From Dickeya chrysanthemi NCPPB 402 (lineage in GTDB: Bacteria; Pseudomonadota; Gammaproteobacteria; Enterobacterales; Enterobacteriaceae): DNA of 64,000 nucleotides. Shown in pieces: positions 1-8,048 of the stretch. Both the position numbers and the translations under genes were made by a program. The number at the start of each line of letters is the position of its first letter. The first letter of the stretch is position 1. The notes under the pieces are model-generated. The model saw nothing but the letters and a program-made list of their open reading frames with translations. It was not told the DNA's origin and made no database searches. The DNA is taken from positions 468,186-532,185 of the forward strand of contig NZ_CM001974.1 of assembly GCF_000406105.1 (NCBI RefSeq). Reading direction: 5' to 3'.

Positions 1-705
1 ACGCTGTTGTTGCAGCCGTGGCATCTGGTGAAGACCAAAAAGATGGTGCAGGAGGAATGGAGCCAGCCCGCCACCGAGGTGCCGGTGCCGATCGGTCTGG
101 CGGCCACCGACAAGCTGCTGATGACCGTCAGCGAACTGACCGGCAAACCGATTGGCGAGGCGCTGACGCTGGAGCGCGGCCGACTGGTAGATATGATGCT
201 CGACTCCCACACCTGGTTGCACGGCAAACGCTTCGGCCTGTACGGCGATCCGGATTTTGTGATGGGGCTAACCCAGTTTCTGCTGGAACTGGGCTGTGAA
301 CCGACGGTGATCCTGTGCCACAACGGCAGCAAGCGCTGGCAAAAGGCGATGAAGAAATTACTGGAAGCGTCGCCCTACGGCCAGGACAGCGAGGTGTACA
401 TCAACTGCGATCTGTGGCACTTCCGCTCGCTGATGTTCACCAACAAACCGGATTTCATGATCGGCAACTCCTACGGCAAGTTCATCCAGCGCGACACGCT
501 GGCGAAGGGCGAGCAGTTTGAAGTGCCGCTGATCCGGCTCGGCTTCCCGCTGTTCGATCGCCACCACCTGCACCGGCAGACCACCTGGGGTTACGAAGGC
601 GCGATGTCAATCCTGACCACGCTGGTGAATGCGGTGCTGGAGAAACTGGATCACGACACCATGAAGCTCGGCCAGACCGACTACAACTTCGATCTGATCC
701 GTTGA
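1..705 (+). CDS. nifK: Nitrogenase MoFe protein beta chain, C-terminal part
   Basis: This is the C-terminal part of the beta subunit of dinitrogenase, which with NifD carries the P-cluster and FeMo-cofactor that reduce N2. The reading frame is open from base 1, so the 5' end lies outside the window and about 234 residues are visible. The text is typical of the last domain of NifK: the conserved HTWLHGKRFGLYGDPDF stretch, then NCDLWHFRSL, GNSYGKF and the RLGFPLFDRHHLHR segment near the end. Stop at 703-705, followed 100 bp later by nifT. It is the downstream part of a nifHDK operon whose promoter is not in view. Identification is secure; only truncation by the window edge limits it. Confidence 0.97.
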   Translation, partial: TLLLQPWHLVKTKKMVQEEWSQPATEVPVPIGLAATDKLLMTVSELTGKPIGEALTLERGRLVDMMLDSHTWLHGKRFGLYGDPDFVMGLTQFLLELGCEPTVILCHNGSKRWQKAMKKLLEASPYGQDSEVYINCDLWHFRSLMFTNKPDFMIGNSYGKFIQRDTLAKGEQFEVPLIRLGFPLFDRHHLHRQTTWGYEGAMSILTTLVNAVLEKLDHDTMKLGQTDYNFDLIR

Positions 706-805
706 TGTGGCGGCGTCTCCCCGCGGCGGGGAGGTCGCGCGGCCTTTTGCCACAATCAGGCGCCCGGCGTTGTCCGGGCGGTCCTGTTCCTCGAAGGAGA
801 AACCG

Positions 806-1024
806 ATGCCGGTGGTGATTTTTCGTGAGCGCAACGCGCAACTGTATTGCTACATCGCCAAGCTGGACCTGGAAGCCAAAGTAACGGGCATGGAGTTTGA
901 AAGGCACGATTATTGGGGCGGACGCATCGAGCTGGAAGGCGGTAAAGCCTATTACGTTAATCCTCAGGACACGAAACCCGTGTTCCCGGTCAGCTTGCGC
1001 GCCAGCCGCGCCGAGCTTGGATAA
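806..1024 (+). CDS. nifT: NifT, small nif-cluster protein
   Basis: A 72-residue protein that matches NifT (FixU family), the small protein always found just after nifK. Its exact role is unsettled; in Klebsiella it is not essential for nitrogenase activity. The start is the ATG at 806, preceded by a GAAGGAG Shine-Dalgarno sequence at 793-799, which gives the usual family length. Conserved family features are a WGG motif in the middle and a C-terminal P-x-x-LRA-x-R stretch. It lies between nifK and nifY (12-bp gap to nifY) and is presumably cotranscribed with nifHDK. Confidence 0.93.
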   Translation: MPVVIFRERNAQLYCYIAKLDLEAKVTGMEFERHDYWGGRIELEGGKAYYVNPQDTKPVFPVSLRASRAELG

Positions 1025-1036
1025 GGAGAAAGGAGC

Positions 1037-1699
1037 ATGTCTGCTGATGATGTGTTGTTCTGGCGTCTGTTCGCGCTGATCCAGTGCCTGCCGGAACTGC
1101 CGCCGCCCCAGCTGTTAGGCTGGCTTGGCGATGGCGATGAGACGGCGCTGGATGCCGACCGACTGGCGTCGCTGACGCAGGCGGAACTGGCGGCGCGCTT
1201 CCCGGTCGATGCCGACGCCATGACTCCGGCACGCTGGCGCACGGTGATGGATTGCCTGCGCGGCGTGCTGCCGGCGCACCTGGCGGTTGCGGCGTCTGCC
1301 CGCCGCCAGCCGCAACTGCTGGCGGCGTTCGCGTCGCAGGACGGGCTGACCATTAACGGCCACTTCGGTCAGTGTCGGCTGTTTTTTATCTATGCGTTCG
1401 ATCAGGACGGTTCCTGGCTGCATGACCTGCGCCGCTATCAGCCCGCCGGGGGCGAGCAGGAAGGTAATGAGGTACGTGCGGCGCTGCTGAACGACTGTCA
1501 CCTGTTGTTCTGCGAGGCGATTGGCGGCCCAGCGGCGGCACGCATCATTCGCCATAACATCCACCCGGTAAAGGTGGTGCCCGGCATCCTGATTCAATCC
1601 CAGCGCGACGCGCTGCAAACCCTGCTGGCCAGCACGCTGCCGCCGTGGCTCGCCAAACGGCTGGAGAAAGGCAACCCATTGGAGGATAGGGTATTTTAA
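1037..1699 (+). CDS. nifY: NifY, apo-dinitrogenase/FeMo-cofactor chaperone
   Basis: NifY (220 residues here) binds cofactor-deficient dinitrogenase and FeMo-cofactor during maturation in Klebsiella. The N-terminal half is helical (sterile-alpha-motif-like region known from NafY/NifY). The C-terminal half is a NifX/NifB-type cofactor-binding domain, visible from about residue 100 as a NGHFGQC motif followed by a FCEAIGGPAAARII stretch. A Shine-Dalgarno GGAGAAAGGAG precedes the ATG. It follows nifT by 12 bp and closes the nifHDKTY group: a new sigma54 promoter lies between nifY and nifE. Confidence 0.93.
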   Translation: MSADDVLFWRLFALIQCLPELPPPQLLGWLGDGDETALDADRLASLTQAELAARFPVDADAMTPARWRTVMDCLRGVLPAHLAVAASARRQPQLLAAFASQDGLTINGHFGQCRLFFIYAFDQDGSWLHDLRRYQPAGGEQEGNEVRAALLNDCHLLFCEAIGGPAAARIIRHNIHPVKVVPGILIQSQRDALQTLLASTLPPWLAKRLEKGNPLEDRVF

Positions 1700-1834
1700 T
1701 GCCCGGCAAGCATACCGCGCGTTGGTTGGTATGTTTGCTTGCGGCGTTTGACGCTCGTTGCCCTGCATCGGGCGTTTGTCGTCCCGCCATGTTTGCGCCC
1801 TGCGTTACCGCTCATCTGCGCCAATTGTCTGCTT

Positions 1835-1899
1835 TGTCGTAAACCTCACATCGCTTTTTCCTTATAAATCAAAACATCAGCGCTGGCCTGCGTTTTGCA
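1835..1899 (+). promoter_or_regulatory. nifENX promoter: NifA UAS plus sigma54 -24/-12 element
   Basis: A TGT-N10-ACA match to the NifA upstream activator sequence lies at 1835-1850. A -24/-12 promoter, TGGCCTGCGTTTTGCA, lies at 1884-1899, with GG and GC separated by exactly 10 bases. The predicted start is near 1910, 27 bp before the nifE ATG. The UAS-promoter distance is short (about 67 bp) but in helical register with known nif promoters. Read from sequence; the NifA/RpoN assignment follows the Klebsiella nif regulon. Confidence 0.75.
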
Positions 1900-1936
1900 G
1901 TACTCGGGTGATATCAACAAACGTGGCGAGGCTGAG

Positions 1937-3310
1937 ATGAAGGGAAGTGAGATTCTGGCATTGTTCGACGAGCCGGCTTGTGAACACAACCACAAGCAAA
2001 AGTCGGGGTGCAGCGCACCCAAACCCGGCGCCACCGCGGGCGGCTGTGCCTTTGACGGCGCGCAGATCACGCTGCTGCCGCTGGCGGATGTTGCCCATCT
2101 GGTACACGGGCCGATTGGCTGCACCGGCAGTTCCTGGGATAACCGCGGCAGCCAGAGTTCCGGCCCGACGCTCAACCGGCTCGGCTTCACCACCGATCTT
2201 AACGAGCAGGATGTGATCATGGGGCGCGGCGAACGGCGGTTATTCCACGCGGTGCGGCATATCGTCAGCCGTTATCACCCGGCGGCGGTATTTATCTACA
2301 ACACCTGTGTGCCGGCGATGGAGGGCGACGACATCGAGGCGGTGTGCCGCGCCGCATCGACAGCGGTGGGCGTGCCGGTGGTAGCCATCGATGCCGCCGG
2401 GTTTTACGGCAGCAAGAATTTCGGCAACCGGCTGGCGGGCGAGGTGATGGTGAAACAGGTGATCGGCCAACGGGAGCCGGCGCCCTGGCCGCAGGACACG
2501 CCATTCGCCCCGGAACACCGGCACGATATCGGCCTGATTGGCGAATTCAATATCGCCGGCGAGTTCTGGAATGTGCTGCCGCTGCTGGATGAACTGGGCA
2601 TTCGGGTGCTGGGCAGCCTGTCCGGCGATGCCCGCTTCGCCGAAATCCAGACGTTGCACCGGGCCAAGGTGAATATGCTGGTGTGTTCGCGGGCGCTGAT
2701 CAACGTCGCCCGGCAACTGGAGCAGCGCTACGCCATTCCGTGGTTCGAAGGCAGCTTTTACGGCGTGCGGGCGATGTCCGATGCGCTACGGCAACTGGCG
2801 GCGATGACCGGCGATACCGATCTGATGACCCGCACCGACGCGCTGATCGCTCGCGAAGAGGCCGCTACCGCGCAGGCGCTGGCACCGTACCGCGAACGTT
2901 TACAGGGACGCAAGGTGTTGCTGTATACCGGCGGCGTCAAGTCCTGGTCGGTGGTGTCGGCGTTGCAGGATCTGGGCATCACGGTGGTCGCCACCGGCAC
3001 CCGCAAATCCACCGAAGAGGACAAACAGCGCATCCGCGAGCTGATGGGCGACGATGCGCTGATGCTGGAAGAGGGCAACGCCCGCACGCTGCTGGATGTG
3101 GTCTACCGCTACGGCGCGGACATGATGATCGCCGGCGGGCGCAACATGTATACCGCGTACAAGGCGCGGCTGCCGTTTCTGGACATCAATCAGGAGCGCG
3201 AGCACGCGTTCGCCGGGTATCGCGGGCTGGTGACGCTGGCGCAGCAACTGTGCCTGACGCTGGACAGCCCCATCTGGCGGCAAACTCATCAACGGGCCCC
3301 GTGGCACTAA
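1937..3310 (+). CDS. nifE: FeMo-cofactor assembly scaffold subunit NifE
   Basis: NifE (457 residues) is the alpha subunit of the NifEN scaffold on which the NifB-derived Fe-S core is matured with Mo and homocitrate into FeMo-co. It is homologous to NifD. Cys37 (GGCAFDG), Cys62 ([14 protein letters not shown]) and Cys125 ([11 protein letters not shown]) correspond to the NifD P-cluster ligand positions. The ATG at 1937 is chosen over a longer upstream frame because the family begins MKG-x-EI and a GAGG sequence precedes it. It starts a separate operon nifE-nifN-nifX under its own sigma54 promoter, with 10 bp to nifN. Confidence 0.97.
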   Translation: MKGSEILALFDEPACEHNHKQKSGCSAPKPGATAGGCAFDGAQITLLPLADVAHLVHGPIGCTGSSWDNRGSQSSGPTLNRLGFTTDLNEQDVIMGRGERRLFHAVRHIVSRYHPAAVFIYNTCVPAMEGDDIEAVCRAASTAVGVPVVAIDAAGFYGSKNFGNRLAGEVMVKQVIGQREPAPWPQDTPFAPEHRHDIGLIGEFNIAGEFWNVLPLLDELGIRVLGSLSGDARFAEIQTLHRAKVNMLVCSRALINVARQLEQRYAIPWFEGSFYGVRAMSDALRQLAAMTGDTDLMTRTDALIAREEAATAQALAPYRERLQGRKVLLYTGGVKSWSVVSALQDLGITVVATGTRKSTEEDKQRIRELMGDDALMLEEGNARTLLDVVYRYGADMMIAGGRNMYTAYKARLPFLDINQEREHAFAGYRGLVTLAQQLCLTLDSPIWRQTHQRAPWH

Positions 3311-3320
3311 GGAGCAACCG

Positions 3321-4706
3321 ATGGCACAGGTGATTCGTAATAAAAAACCGCTGGCGACCAGCCCGATTAAAAGCGGGCAGCCGCTGGGGGCGATTCTGGC
3401 CGCGCAGGGTATCGAGCACAGTATTCCGCTGGTACATGGCGCGCAGGGCTGTAGCGCCTTCGCCAAGGTGTTTTTCATCCAGCATTTTCATGAGCCGATC
3501 CCGTTGCAGTCCACCGCGATGGACCCGACCACCACCATCATGGGGGCGGACGACAACATCTTCACCGCGCTTGCCACGTTGTGCCAGCGCAATACGCCAA
3601 AAGCGATCATCCTGGTCAGTACCGGATTGTCCGAAGCGCAAGGCAGCGATATGGCGCGGGCGGTGCGGCAATTCCGCGACGACTATCCGCGTTTTAAGTC
3701 GGTGGCGATCCTGACGGTCAATACGCCGGATTTTTACGGATCGCTGGAGAATGGCTTCAGCGCGGTGGTGGAAAGCGTGATCCAGCAGTGGGTGCCGGAT
3801 AAACCGCCGGTGGGGACGCGCAACCGGCGCGTCAATCTGCTGCTGAGTCATCTGCTCAATCCTGGCGATGTCGAACTGATCCGCAGTTACGTCGACGCGT
3901 TTGGGCTGCAACCGGTGATCCTGCCGGATCTCTCGCAGTCGCTGGACGGGCACCTCGCCGACGGCGATTTTCAGGCGGTAACGCAGGGCGGCACGCCGTT
4001 ACGCGGCATCGAGCAGATGGGGCAAAGCCTGAGTACCGTCGCTATCGGCGTATCGCTGAGCCGCGCTGCCAGTCTGCTGGCGATGCGCAGCCGCGGCCAG
4101 TCGCTCAGCCTGCCGCATCTGATGACGCTGGAGAACATGGACTGCTTCATCCAGCATCTGCAACAACTGGCCGGACGCGACGTCCCGGCGTGGATCGATC
4201 GCCAGCGCGGCCAGTTGCAGGACGCGATGATCGACTGTCATATGTGGCTGCAAGGGCAGCGCATGGCGCTGGCGGCGGAAGGCGATCTGCTGGCGGGCTG
4301 GTGCGACTTCGCGCTCAGCCAGGGGATAACGCCGGGGCCGGTGGTGGCGCCGGTTAACCAGCCGAGCCTGGCGGCGTTGCCGGTGGAGCAGGTGCTGATC
4401 GGCGATCTGGAAGATTTACAGGATCAACTGTGCGACAACCCGGCCGATATGCTGGTGTCCAATTCCCATGCCGCCGATCTGGCGGAGCAGTTTGGCATCC
4501 CGCTGATCCGCGCCGGATTTCCTGTCTTCGATAAGATCGGCGAATTTCGCCGCCCGCGTCAGGGTTACGCCGGTATGCGCGATACCCTGTTTGAACTGGC
4601 GAACCTGATGCTGGCGCGTCATCATCACCAGCCGGTGTACCACTCGCCGCTCAAGCAGCAGTTTGCGCCGCCGCGACGTCAGGAGGCGGATCATGCAGCC
4701 TGTTAA
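3321..4706 (+). CDS. nifN: FeMo-cofactor assembly scaffold subunit NifN
   Basis: NifN (461 residues) is the beta-type partner of NifE, homologous to NifK. Cys44 in the VHGAQGCSAFAK motif is the conserved cluster ligand, and the segments AMDPTTTIMGADDNI and VNTPDFYGSLENGF are diagnostic of the family. Shine-Dalgarno AAGGAGC lies at 3309-3315. Its end overlaps nifX by 14 bp, consistent with translational coupling. No oddity seen. Confidence 0.97.
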   Translation: MAQVIRNKKPLATSPIKSGQPLGAILAAQGIEHSIPLVHGAQGCSAFAKVFFIQHFHEPIPLQSTAMDPTTTIMGADDNIFTALATLCQRNTPKAIILVSTGLSEAQGSDMARAVRQFRDDYPRFKSVAILTVNTPDFYGSLENGFSAVVESVIQQWVPDKPPVGTRNRRVNLLLSHLLNPGDVELIRSYVDAFGLQPVILPDLSQSLDGHLADGDFQAVTQGGTPLRGIEQMGQSLSTVAIGVSLSRAASLLAMRSRGQSLSLPHLMTLENMDCFIQHLQQLAGRDVPAWIDRQRGQLQDAMIDCHMWLQGQRMALAAEGDLLAGWCDFALSQGITPGPVVAPVNQPSLAALPVEQVLIGDLEDLQDQLCDNPADMLVSNSHAADLAEQFGIPLIRAGFPVFDKIGEFRRPRQGYAGMRDTLFELANLMLARHHHQPVYHSPLKQQFAPPRRQEADHAAC

Positions 4707-5160
4707 CCGGCATCTCAGCGCCATCAGTACCGGCGTGTGGTCCATGAAGGTGGCGTTCGCCAGTTCTGACTATCACCATGTCGATCAACACTTTGGCGCC
4801 ACGCCCCGGCTGGTGGTTTACGGCGTAAAGGAAGATCAGGTCACGTTGCTGAAAGTGGTGGATTTCAACGTGTGTTACGGTCATCAGGAAGACAAACTCA
4901 CCTGCCGTATCGACGCGCTGGAGGATTGCGTCACGCTGTATTGCGTGGCGATTGGCGACACCGTGTTCCGCCAGTTGCTGCAGGTGGGCGTGCGGGCGGT
5001 GCGGGTCCCGGCCGATACGCCGATCGCCCAACTGCTACAACAGATCCAACAGTGCTGGCACGACGACGAGCAGCGCGTTGCCCGCCGTCAGCGCGACCCT
5101 GACCGTTTCCATCGGCTGATCGCCGAACAACAGTGGAGCGAGGAGGATGATGTGTTGTGA
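4693..5160 (+). CDS. nifX: FeMo-cofactor precursor-binding protein NifX
   Basis: NifX (155 residues) is a small carrier that binds NifB-co and the VK-cluster and passes them to NifEN. The NifX/NafY fold is visible from about residue 18: MKVAFASSDYHHVDQHFGATPRLVVYGV, with conserved VDQHFG, followed by a long charged C-terminal helix rich in Arg/Gln/Glu. The ATG at 4693 is supported by the AGGAGG at 4681-4686 inside the end of nifN. In Klebsiella nifU follows at once; here about 2.9 kb of foreign-looking DNA intervenes. Confidence 0.95.
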   Translation: MQPVNRHLSAISTGVWSMKVAFASSDYHHVDQHFGATPRLVVYGVKEDQVTLLKVVDFNVCYGHQEDKLTCRIDALEDCVTLYCVAIGDTVFRQLLQVGVRAVRVPADTPIAQLLQQIQQCWHDDEQRVARRQRDPDRFHRLIAEQQWSEEDDVL

Positions 5161-5265
5161 GTGGGTTCAAAGCGTCCGGGGCTTGCCACATGACAGGGCT
5201 CGTTATGAGCCTTGTCTCTGAAGGGCCAGGGCGTTGCGTTGTTCGAAACGCGACCGACTGCCGGT
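5161..5265 (+). repeat. Partial copy of the dispersed hairpin-rich repeat
   Basis: Directly after nifX the sequence gctcgttatgagccttg and, further on, gcgttgcgttgttcgaaacg match the right-hand module of the larger repeat at 35354-35691 (its part around 35600-35660). This is a degraded copy lacking recognisable ends and marks the left edge of the AT-rich insert in the nif cluster. Confidence 0.55.
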
Positions 5266-5517
5266 ATGTTGGAATTTTTGCGTAAATTTATGAAGAATAT
5301 AATTTATTTTCTTATTTTGCTCTTCTTGTTCGCATCTATCCTGCCTGAACAGGCATTAAGGGATTTTGTTGTGAGCCACCTGACTATCAGCGGCGATGGC
5401 GAAGAAGCGATGGATGATTTCTATTTTTCAGTATTGGTTATCAAGGTACTGATATCGTCCGTTTTATCTTTTGCCATGACATATCTGCTTGGCGTGTTTT
5501 TGAAAAAGAAAGCATAG
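5266..5517 (+). CDS. Small two-TM protein of unknown function
   Basis: An 83-residue reading frame I do not recognise. It has a hydrophobic segment at about residues 11-27 (IIYFLILLFLFASILP) and a second near the C-terminus (VLISSVLSFAMTYLLGVFL), with an acidic loop between (SGDGEEAMDD) and a lysine-rich tail. It therefore looks like a small inner-membrane protein with both ends in the cytoplasm. The start is uncertain: ATGs at 5266 and 5290 are possible and neither has a strong ribosome-binding site. Low GC content, unlike the nif genes around it. It lies upstream of hcp, so it could belong to the T6SS cassette, for instance as a membrane immunity protein, but nothing in the sequence proves that. 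Confidence 0.45.
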   Translation: MLEFLRKFMKNIIYFLILLFLFASILPEQALRDFVVSHLTISGDGEEAMDDFYFSVLVIKVLISSVLSFAMTYLLGVFLKKKA

Positions 5518-5830
5518 TTTTTCTTGTCGTCGTTAGCCGGTGAATTTGATTTTACCCACGAAAATAGGCGCATCCTTAATCGAGGCTCTGGTTTTAAAAT
5601 TGTCCCGGGTTAGGGCAACAGCAAGTCCTATGACGATGCCAGCTGTTATAATCTCACTTGATATAATTAATCACTGTTATTTAATGAATGCAGTATACCC
5701 ATAGGGAACTATCCAAGAGATAATATACTTATTTGCAAATTTAATTTATTTTTTGAATATTTTTTGATGTACTATTCATGAACACTATTAGTGTGGTGCG
5801 ATTATATTATTTTCACAAGGATGGTAATCA
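5518..5830. other. AT-rich intergenic region before hcp
   Basis: 313 bp of AT-rich sequence without a plausible gene. It should contain the hcp promoter; AT-rich -10-like tracts occur around 5740-5800 but I cannot single one out. AAGGATGG at 5818-5825 is the hcp ribosome-binding site. Confidence 0.5.
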
Positions 5831-6310
5831 ATGTCACATATTATTTATCTTACTCTGGAAGGTAATCAGCAGGGGCTAATTTCTTCGGGGTGCTCAACAT
5901 TTGATTCTATTGGTAATCGTTATCAGAAAGGGCATGAAAATCAAATACAGGTATTGGGGTTAAATCATACGATAACCCGAGAGGAAAATGTAGCTCATCA
6001 CCCGATACAGTTGATTAAACCAATAGATAAATCATCTCCTTTGCTTGGTGTTTCTGTTACATCAAATGAGTCACTTACTGCTAATTTTTTCTTTTATCGG
6101 ACAAACCTGGCTGGACAACTAGAGATTTTTTATGAATTAAAACTTACTGATGCCAGAATTGTTGAGGTATCAGCGACTTATCCGCATTCGTTAAATGATA
6201 GTGATTCTCTACCATATGAAGTTATCATGCTCAGGTATAACACTATAGAATGGACCCATAAAACCGCTGGCACATCAGGATATAGTATATGGAATGATAA
6301 TCAATTTTAA
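5831..6310 (+). CDS. hcp: Hcp, type VI secretion tube protein (orphan)
   Basis: A 159-residue member of the enterobacterial Hcp family. Hexamers of Hcp stack into the inner tube of the type VI secretion system, are expelled on firing and act as chaperones for small effectors. Diagnostic segments are the N-terminal IIYLTLEGNQQGLISSGCST, the KPIDKSSPLLGVSVTSNE stretch, SATYPHSLNDSDSLPYE and the C-terminal HKTAGTSGYSIW. Length equals the usual 158-161 residues. No sheath, baseplate or VgrG gene lies nearby, so this is an orphan hcp that would serve an apparatus encoded elsewhere. Low GC and its position between nifX and nifU suggest horizontal acquisition. Strong ribosome-binding site AAGGATGG. 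Confidence 0.9.
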   Translation: MSHIIYLTLEGNQQGLISSGCSTFDSIGNRYQKGHENQIQVLGLNHTITREENVAHHPIQLIKPIDKSSPLLGVSVTSNESLTANFFFYRTNLAGQLEIFYELKLTDARIVEVSATYPHSLNDSDSLPYEVIMLRYNTIEWTHKTAGTSGYSIWNDNQF

Positions 6311-6326
6311 ATTAATATTTAATCTT

Positions 6327-6354
6327 GTAAAAGCCTGTTGTTACAGGCTTTTAC
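6327..6354. terminator. Hairpin terminator between convergent hcp and effector genes
   Basis: A perfect 12-bp stem, GTAAAAGCCTGT / ACAGGCTTTTAC, with a TGTT loop, 16 bp after the hcp stop and also downstream of the convergent immunity gene. The T-rich right arm lets it work for hcp; the A-rich left arm provides T residues on the other strand, so it is probably bidirectional. Confidence 0.8.
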
Positions 6355-6381
6355 AGTAGACTAATTATTCTTTTTATTTTA

Positions 6382-6785
6382 CTAATCAGATACCCTTCCT
6401 TTTTCTCTGAAAATAGATTTGTCACCATTGTCTGTTGCTTTATAGACATCCAGAAACCAGATGCTATCATCATAATTATCTGCTTCTGGAGAAGGGGTGA
6501 GTGTATAAATGTATGAGCCATTTTTAAATATATACCCTCTGAAGTCTTTTGATGACCCTACATTTAATGTTTTTCCTTTTATATTTAACTCGCTTTTATT
6601 TTTTTATTAATTGAATGATATGTTATATCGCTGCATTCGATGTCATGTCGAGAACACTTACCATAGGATAAATAAATATTATATGTTTCTCCTTCGAAAA
6701 AAGGGAGGGGAGGATTCTCTTCTTTAGAGAATGCATTGAATGAAATAATCATAATTGCAATTATAGATGTGATTATTTTCTTCAT
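6382..6785 (-). pseudogene. Exported immunity-like protein, frame broken in an A7 run
   Basis: The first frame gives 66 residues: a clear Sec signal peptide (MKKIITSIIAIMIISFNAFS), then a mature part with Cys residues. It stops at 6585. Reading on in the neighbouring frame past the A7 run at 6598-6604 gives about 70 further residues, continuous and protein-like (KSELNIKGKTLNVGSS, GYIFKNGSYIYTL, SIWFLDVYKATDNGD), ending at a stop at 6382. Adding one A restores a 134-residue exported protein. Its start overlaps the stop of the lysozyme gene, so the two are translationally coupled. A periplasmic protein coupled to a muralytic enzyme is the expected form of a T6SS immunity protein. The break may be real, a slippage site or an assembly error. 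Confidence 0.6.
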
Positions 6786-7585
6786 AATTTTATATAAATA
6801 CCTTTGTGATATACATTTAGTTCACTTCTTCTTCTGTTAACTAACCCCCGCATTTGGTGACCCTGAGATATTGTATATCTCATCCATGCGTTATCTATGT
6901 TTTCTGACGATTCACCATTTATGATTTTTAAGACGGTTGAGTAATATAATCCTCTGTGTCTCTGTCTATCCTTTATTCCAATATTAAAAGATAGCATGAC
7001 GAGTGCATCAAATTCATTTTGAGTGATATCCACTTTAACAAAGTTTCTAACCGCGAGGATGAATCTGCTAATATCTTGTGAGAATAACGTATCTGCTTCA
7101 GAAAGAGCTATTCCTTGCTTATATCGTTCAAATTCATTCTCACTAATTAAATGCCCATAACCTATTGTGGCGCCTACTTTCCAAAATGTTATTTCCCTTC
7201 CAGTCTGATCATCATAAGGCTTGGTTTTCAGTTTTTCATATTGCTTCATTAAATAAATGCATTGAGAGCTGGGGGACATGAGGGATGCTCTTTTTCTTTC
7301 ACCTCTGGGGTTTATTCCTGTCGCTCCATGAGGATTAGGCAAAGAATCTGTATGCGAAGTTGATGTAAGGTTTTCAATGGTTTTTCCGCCGGGTTCTATA
7401 ATGCCATAAGGAGAGAAGTGAAAGTGCTTTTGATAAGCGATAATGGCTCTTTTTGTGTTTCTCCCGCAAATTCCATCCACGCGTAAATATGGGAAGCCAT
7501 TGTTCTTCAATAACTGTTGCACGATAGTAACATCGTTTTTCCTATTTATACCGCCAAGGCCAACGGATGACTCAATAGCATTCAT
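6782..7585 (-). CDS. Peptidoglycan-binding lysozyme (GH24-like), candidate T6SS effector
   Basis: A 267-residue protein without signal peptide. Residues about 10-73 form a PG_binding_1-like domain (VTIVQQLLKNNGFPY, VDGICGRNTKRAIIAYQ). Residues about 108-265 form a phage-lysozyme-type GH24 domain: Glu117 in the MKQYEKLK motif, Asp125/126 and Thr140 in GATIGYGH fit the Glu-Asp-Thr catalytic set, with a longer loop between Asp and Thr than in phage enzymes. The C-terminal GLVNRRRSELNVY matches the end of the family. No holin or phage gene is nearby. Next to an hcp gene and followed by an exported partner with overlapping ends, it is best explained as a periplasm-acting T6SS toxin; a phage-derived lysozyme is the alternative. 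Ribosome-binding site AAGGAGATG precedes the ATG. Confidence 0.8.
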   Translation of the reverse strand: MNAIESSVGLGGINRKNDVTIVQQLLKNNGFPYLRVDGICGRNTKRAIIAYQKHFHFSPYGIIEPGGKTIENLTSTSHTDSLPNPHGATGINPRGERKRASLMSPSSQCIYLMKQYEKLKTKPYDDQTGREITFWKVGATIGYGHLISENEFERYKQGIALSEADTLFSQDISRFILAVRNFVKVDITQNEFDALVMLSFNIGIKDRQRHRGLYYSTVLKIINGESSENIDNAWMRYTISQGHQMRGLVNRRRSELNVYHKGIYIKL

Positions 7586-7841
7586 ATCATCTCCTTATGA
7601 AAAAAATCATTTTCCTTCTTCCCTATAACCTTATGATTTTATATCATAAATAAGATATTTGAAAATTAAAATGGTTAAATAATTTTTCAGATCGAATACA
7701 CATTGATGCAGTATGCGTTAAGTGTTGTGCAAACTCTCTTTATGATCCAACTAAAAGCGGAAAAGCTATCTAATAGCACCTCAAGTGAAAATCTATTTCC
7801 CTGCTGTCAAACTTTCGCACCGCAAGGATCGTCTTGATTAG

Positions 7842-7957
7842 TGTCACCTCTCTGACAAACCCGACATAAACCGCGACATTCGTTGCGGTTTTTTTATCGG
7901 CCATCGCGGCTATCTCGTTGATCTGCATTTATTTTTGTGACTGGCATCACATTTGCT
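7842..7957 (+). promoter_or_regulatory. nifU promoter: NifA UAS plus sigma54 -24/-12 element
   Basis: UAS TGT-N10-ACA at 7842-7857, and a near-consensus -24/-12 promoter TGGCATCACATTTGCT at 7942-7957 (GG-N10-GC). The predicted start is near 7968, with the UAS about 118 bp upstream, a typical distance. A second TGT-N10-ACA overlaps the promoter itself at 7936-7951 and may be fortuitous. The rest of 7586-8048 is AT-rich spacer with no gene. Confidence 0.8.
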
Positions 7958-8048
7958 CTGACTCTGTTTACTCAGACCATGCAACGCGTGTGAGCGCCGG
8001 GCGGTTGGGTGCCCGGCGTTTTCACCCATTCAGTAGGGAGCAGAGCAG

